From NCBI GenBank assembly GCA_035236585.1, contig CP141127.1, positions 66,941,495-67,005,494 of the forward strand: a stretch of 64,000 bases of DNA. Reading direction: 5' to 3'. Position 1 is the stretch's first letter. Every line of letters begins with the position of its first letter. This document shows, in pieces, positions 60,241 through 64,000 of the stretch. The stretch is from Warburgia ugandensis (Eukaryota > Streptophyta > Magnoliopsida > Canellales > Canellaceae). The position numbers and the translations under genes were made by a program. The notes below the pieces were generated by a model that searched no databases, was not told where the DNA came from, and saw only the letters and a list, made by a program, of their open reading frames with translations.

Positions 60241-61017
60241 GTATGCCCAAGATCCCTCAAAACCCATCTCCACCGTAGTTCTAAGATCAATTTCCCTAGG
60301 TTTTTGCATGAAAAACCATGCAAAATGGAGCCCTGGAGACTCACCAAGGACCCAGGGACGTTCCCTGGGCTGCACTGGTTTGACAGGGTTGAACCAGGGT
60401 GTCCTGAGGATGCCCCAGCTCCCTAACGAATAGGACGTTCTAGTTGGAACGTCACACATCGACCGCGTTTGAAAAATCAAACGGGCGCGTTCGGGGACGC
60501 GCCCACAAAAGAGACAGTCAAGTAGGAAAACCCGGCGCATTTGCAAACGTGCCCGCTGAGCTACATGCCACAGATGCATAGCACACTAGTGGTATACAGT
60601 TTTCTCATTGCTTAAGGAAGCCGGGGCGCATGACGCAGACGCGCAGCGCCCTAGCATTCCGTCTTTTCATTCTTGAGACCCTTATGTACGTGCGACACTA
60701 AAACGCTTATAACTTGAGATCTAGAGCTTCGATTGAGGTGCCGCAAAAGGTGTTGTGTCCGTGTCGACGACATGGACACATCCAAACTATAAAATCCCTG
60801 ATCAAGGCCCAATCAAAGGTGGGCATGACCCTTAGAATAGGATGGTGGCACGTGGCCGCTAGACCTTTGGAAAACTGATGATACCAAGGCCCAATTAGGA
60901 CCTTAGGACACCCATAGGCATAGGGATGGACCTCTAATGCCTAAGTAACAAGACCAACCACTCTAAAACCCATAAAAGATGGGCCAAACTAACCTTGATT
61001 CCCCAAACCATGCTCAG
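60241..61017 (+). other. Intron-like block in the E 5' LTR
   Basis: 777 bases between GAGCCAG and GAGCGTACGAGG, starting GTATGCCC and ending CATGCTCAG, so with GT and AG ends. The solo LTR at 15256 lacks exactly this block. It contains CG-rich stretches (GACGCGCCCAC, CGCAGCGCCC) unlike the rest of the LTR. Confidence 0.65.
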
Positions 61018-62338
61018 GAGCGTACGAGGAAAAAAAAAAAAAAAGGTTAACGCGACCTAGCCAGGTAGGTGCTCTATTGCTATTAGACTTTTTAAAAGAG
61101 CCATGATTGTTTTAAGAATGCATGTTTTAAGTATATGACTTGTTTAGCATGACTTTAATTCAGCATGAATGTGATAAATGCTTTATGCATAGGCGTGTTT
61201 TGTAAATAATTGCATGTACGTTGTGCATAGATATGTTTTGCAAACTATTGCATACATTGCATGATTTGTGAGCATTAAGTTCTAGCAAAATTTGCATGTC
61301 CTTAAGGGTTTGCAAAAGACGCTAGAGTGTCGAGGGCCAGGCAGTTGTGAGGGACCCAAAGAGGACAGGTTTCGAAAAGAGGTTTTTGGCTTATTTGATC
61401 TTATGTGATTTGGGCTAGTAAGCCCGTGGGTGCTATGCCGAGGGGTCTGGGTTGGCCACCCAGCCTCTACCACTACTAGGTGGAATGGGTACCACGCCCA
61501 AAAAAGGGCATGTCCCTACGTCGACTACATGTGGTACAGGGGGCTACCACTGGTGTCACGGCACTGGGTCAATGTGTCATATGCCTCGTGGAGGCTATGA
61601 CGCTGTGTCCTCAAGTACCCAGGGACCACACGACAGTGAGGTCGTGGGCATAGTTTGGACCCTATGGTTTGATGATTTATGTGCATTGCATATGGCATGA
61701 TATGAGGTTGGTCAACCATACCATACTAGATATCCATGAGTTGGATTCAATGAAGCATCTTATGCATATCATAATGTTATGGTATATATGTATATGATAC
61801 TTTCGATTTTGGATTATGTGAATCCTTTAAGTCATTAGTATTTTAGTTTGACAATGGATTTTAATATTGATATTGAGCTTGAGTATTCAGACATGCACAT
61901 GTTTTGAAAGAACATATGATTTTAAAACATCTCATGCATTATAAAACTAGTAGTGATAGGCTCCTACTGAGTATAGTATATACTCACCCAATCCTCAACA
62001 TTTTTCAGACACAAAGTAAATACTTAAGGACAAGGAACGCTTGCGATAAAAGACACCCAGACTAAGTGCAAGTAAGTAAACCCCTACCTTATCTTTCAAT
62101 GTTACTTGATTGTAGTTACTCTCTAATAGCTGAAATTTGTGACTAACACTTTCTTGGGAACAATATTGATTTAAACTTTGCCATGGCTAGATAAGTTGAG
62201 AATGTGTTTTGACACTCGGGGTTTTTATGAAAGATTGTTTTCCAAAAGAAAAAGATTTTCATGCATTTCATACTTATAAAACAAGAGATCTCGCCCTTTT
62301 TATCAAAATTGCATCATATAAAAACCCAGGTTGTCACA

Positions 62339-62478
62339 GTTGGTATCAGAGCATGGTTTAACGTTACTCACAGCCCAGTTATGAGGAGAATAACTTATAA
62401 TCAAGTTTCATCCATGAAAGAGTAAGGGGTAATAGGATAACACAAACTAAGGTTTGGTGAATTACCTTGTGATTACAG
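62339..62478 (+). other. Primer site and short leader of element E
   Basis: TTGGTATCAGAGCATGG from 62339 is the initiator-Met-tRNA primer site. The leader runs to the gag ATG at 62479. TTGTGATTACAG just before the ATG also resembles a splice acceptor. Confidence 0.85.
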
Positions 62479-63480
62479 ATGCCTAAGAAGAAAGGAAGCA
62501 ATGCTCCAAGACCTAAAGCCCCACCAGTGGACTCCACTGGGTCGAGCAATGGGATGGCTGAGTTATTCCAACAATTCTTACAAAACATGGGACAATACAT
62601 GAATAGCAAAGCCAAACTTCTACCCCCCGAGATCCTTCCCCTGATAAAGTAATCAATAGGATTGAGATCCAGTTAGAAAGGTTTCAAAAACTAGCTCCCT
62701 CATTCACAGGAGAAGATGAAGCATCTATAGCTGAAAAATGGTTAATTGATATTGAAAAGATATTTAAGGCCATGAACATAGCTGAAAGAAAAGTACCCAT
62801 GGCCACATTTGTGTTTAGGGGAGAGGCTACCTTTAGGTGGGAAACAGCAGAAAGAACCTATTTTGATCAGCGAGAAACTATAGGATGGGAAGAGTTTAAA
62901 AAGGTCTTTAATGACAAATATTATCCTAAACACATAAGAAAACAAAAGGAAAAGGAATTTATGGACTTAGAACAAGGAAATATGACTGTCCAGTAGTATG
63001 AAAGTAAATTCATCAGCCTCCAAAGATTTGCACCACGTGCTTGTGCTGATGAGGAAGATGCGGCAGAAAGATTTGTAGATGGACTCAACCCAGGACTCAG
63101 GAACAGAGTTCTAGGTTTCCAACCTTCCACCGTAGCCAAGGCAGTAGAGATGGCCTCCCTATACGAAAAAGATTACCAAAGGAATCAGGCGATGAAGGAA
63201 ACTAAGAACATCAACACCGTGAGAAACAAAGGAAAGAGACCATTTCAGTCATCTGGACCCAGGCCACCTTTCAAGAAGCCGTTTGAAAACAAGGGAAGAA
63301 GACTAGACTGGAAAACATGTCGTAAGTGTAACAGGAGTCATTTAGGCAAAACATGTCCTATTTTCAACATCACTTGCTATCTTTGTGGAGAACCAGGACA
63401 TTTTGCTAGGGATTGTCCAAAAAGGAAAGTACAAGAGCGTAAAGAAGAACAAGTTCCAAAACGCCAAGGACATGTCTTTG
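62479..63480 (+). pseudogene. Tekay-like gag of element E
   Basis: It starts MPKKKGSNAPRPKAPP, typical of Del/Tekay gag. The gag core (62772-63180) includes FRGEATFRWETAE, EEFKKVFNDKYYP, EFMDLEQGN and FVDGLNPGLRN. Two zinc knuckles follow: CRKCNRSHLGKTC and CYLCGEPGHFARDC (63318-63418). Gag forms the cytoplasmic particle and binds element RNA. A few breaks. The smaller frames on the minus strand are shadows. Confidence 0.88.
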
Positions 63481-64000
63481 CCCTCACTTCCAGTCAAGCC
63501 CAAGCTTCAAATGCAGTCGTTGAAGGTATTCTTTCTATCTATGATACACCTGTTAAAGTTCTATTTGATAGAGGCTCCACTCATTCTTTCATATCCCGGG
63601 AATTTGCATCATCCTTGGACATTATACCACAGGACCTAAATTTCACTCTAGAAGTCATGACTCCTATAGGCCAGGCACTCCCTACCTAATAGAGACACTT
63701 TCACCCTCCAAGGAAGAAAGGACTATTCTGGAGCATGTGTTATTTCTTCCATGAAAGCAGTTAAACACATTGCTCAAGGATGCCCCTTCTTCTTAGCCAA
63801 GATTGAATCTGTCGAGAATCCCCAACCAAAGCTAGAGGATGTCGAGGTAGTCCGAGAATTTCCTGACATATTCCCTGAGGACTTACCAGGTCTACCTCTA
63901 CCAAGGGAAATTGAGTTCATCATTGACCTTATACCCGGTACTTCCCCCATTTCCAAAGCTCCTTACCGAATGGCTCCTGCAGAACTAAGAGAACTGAAGA
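63481..64000 (+). pseudogene. Protease and start of reverse transcriptase of element E
   Basis: The protease part includes YDTPVKVLFDRGSTHSFIS and TLEVMTPIGQ (63540-63690). The sequence then leads to VVREFPDIFPEDLPGLPLP and KAPYRMAPAELREL (63850-64000), the N-terminal part of Del/Tekay RT, which continues past the window edge. A few breaks. Confidence 0.85.

Larger units (their letters stand above)
59723..62338 (+). repeat. 5' LTR of element E
   Basis: 2,616 bp, ending CCAGGTTGTCACA. It aligns with 39661-42187, with 15256-17168 and with the reverse of 1-2212. It contains TATAAATAG at 60129-60137, the intron-like block 60241-61017, an A-tract at about 61030-61044, and two copies of the unit of about 43 bp near 61185-61245. 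Frames at 60109-60579 and 61452-61700 are not coding; they are open in part because this block is richer in GC. Confidence 0.92.
59723..64000 (+). mobile_element. E: Tekay/Del-like Ty3/gypsy element, 5' portion
   Basis: 5' LTR 59723-62338, initiator-Met primer site at 62340, gag from 62479, two zinc knuckles (63318-63418), protease (about 63480-63680) and the start of RT (63840-64000), where the window ends. The RT start (EFPDIFPEDLPGLPLPREIE and SKAPYRMAPAELREL) is typical of Del/Tekay chromoviruses. It is the best preserved element here, with only a few breaks in the visible part. It sits in the gag region of G. The target duplication cannot be checked because the right end is outside. Confidence 0.9.

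Noticed and set aside
60109-60579. 156-residue minus-strand frame, longest after gag
   Set aside because: It lies across the LTR promoter and intron-like block. Related frames at 15447-15797 and 39902-40231 exist only because the LTRs are copies.
1-64000. Host genes, tRNA, rRNA, CRISPR or bacterial-type systems
   Set aside because: No frame outside the retroelements has recognisable domains, and no tRNA cloverleaf, rRNA or spaced-repeat array was seen by eye. A tRNAscan or HMM search could still find a small one.

Overview
This 64 kb window is plant nuclear heterochromatin made almost entirely of nested, decayed LTR retrotransposons. I found no intact host gene, rRNA, tRNA or CRISPR array. 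The signs of a seed plant are Athila-type gag/pol relics with an Asp-tRNA-like primer site, Del/Tekay-type chromovirus gag/pol with an initiator-Met-tRNA primer site, LTRs of 2 to 5 kb, 5-bp target duplications and AT-rich, CpG-poor DNA. The species cannot be told from the sequence. The layout suggests a gene-poor, possibly pericentromeric region.

Layout. 1-2212 (-): Tekay-like LTR, family E, cut by the window edge. 2213-12690 (-): Athila-like DNA, family A, as two partial copies sharing one LTR at 6127-8282; gag/PR lies on one side and PR-RT-RNaseH-IN on the other. 12691-17547 (+): truncated copy (F1) of a very long LTR, split by an E solo LTR (15256-17168, TSD AGAAG). 17548-18632 (-): LTR and primer site of a further gypsy element, J. 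18633-27048 (+): element B, with Athila-like gag but no pol between two LTRs. 27057-44257 (+): Athila-like element C, interrupted by D (32708-43883), a Tekay-related element with no clear coding region. The 3' LTR of D is itself split by another E solo LTR (39661-42187, TSD ATGGG). 44258-55675 (-): element I, a duplicated gag plus a roughly 3.9 kb LTR, split by a complete 5 kb solo LTR, F2 (48432-53478, TSD CCTAC). 55676-57209 (+): Athila-like LTR piece H. 57210-59722 (-): gypsy gag-PR-RT piece G. 59723-64000 (+): the best preserved element, E (5' LTR, primer site, gag, zinc knuckles, protease, start of RT), running off the right edge.

The nesting gives a relative chronology: C, then D, then E LTR; C, then I, then F2; J, then F1, then E LTR; A, then E LTR; G, then E. 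Family E is always the last arrival.

I found no new gene system. The observations most worth following are: (1) E-family LTRs carry a GT-AG intron-like segment just downstream of the TATA box, and one solo LTR lacks exactly that segment, as if copied from spliced RNA; (2) a block of about 350 bp, with a hairpin whose paired bases change together, is shared by the untranslated leaders of A, B and C and by the otherwise unrelated 5 kb F LTR; (3) families D and E share a CACCGCC inverted-repeat promoter module; (4) two separate loci show tandem copies sharing an LTR.
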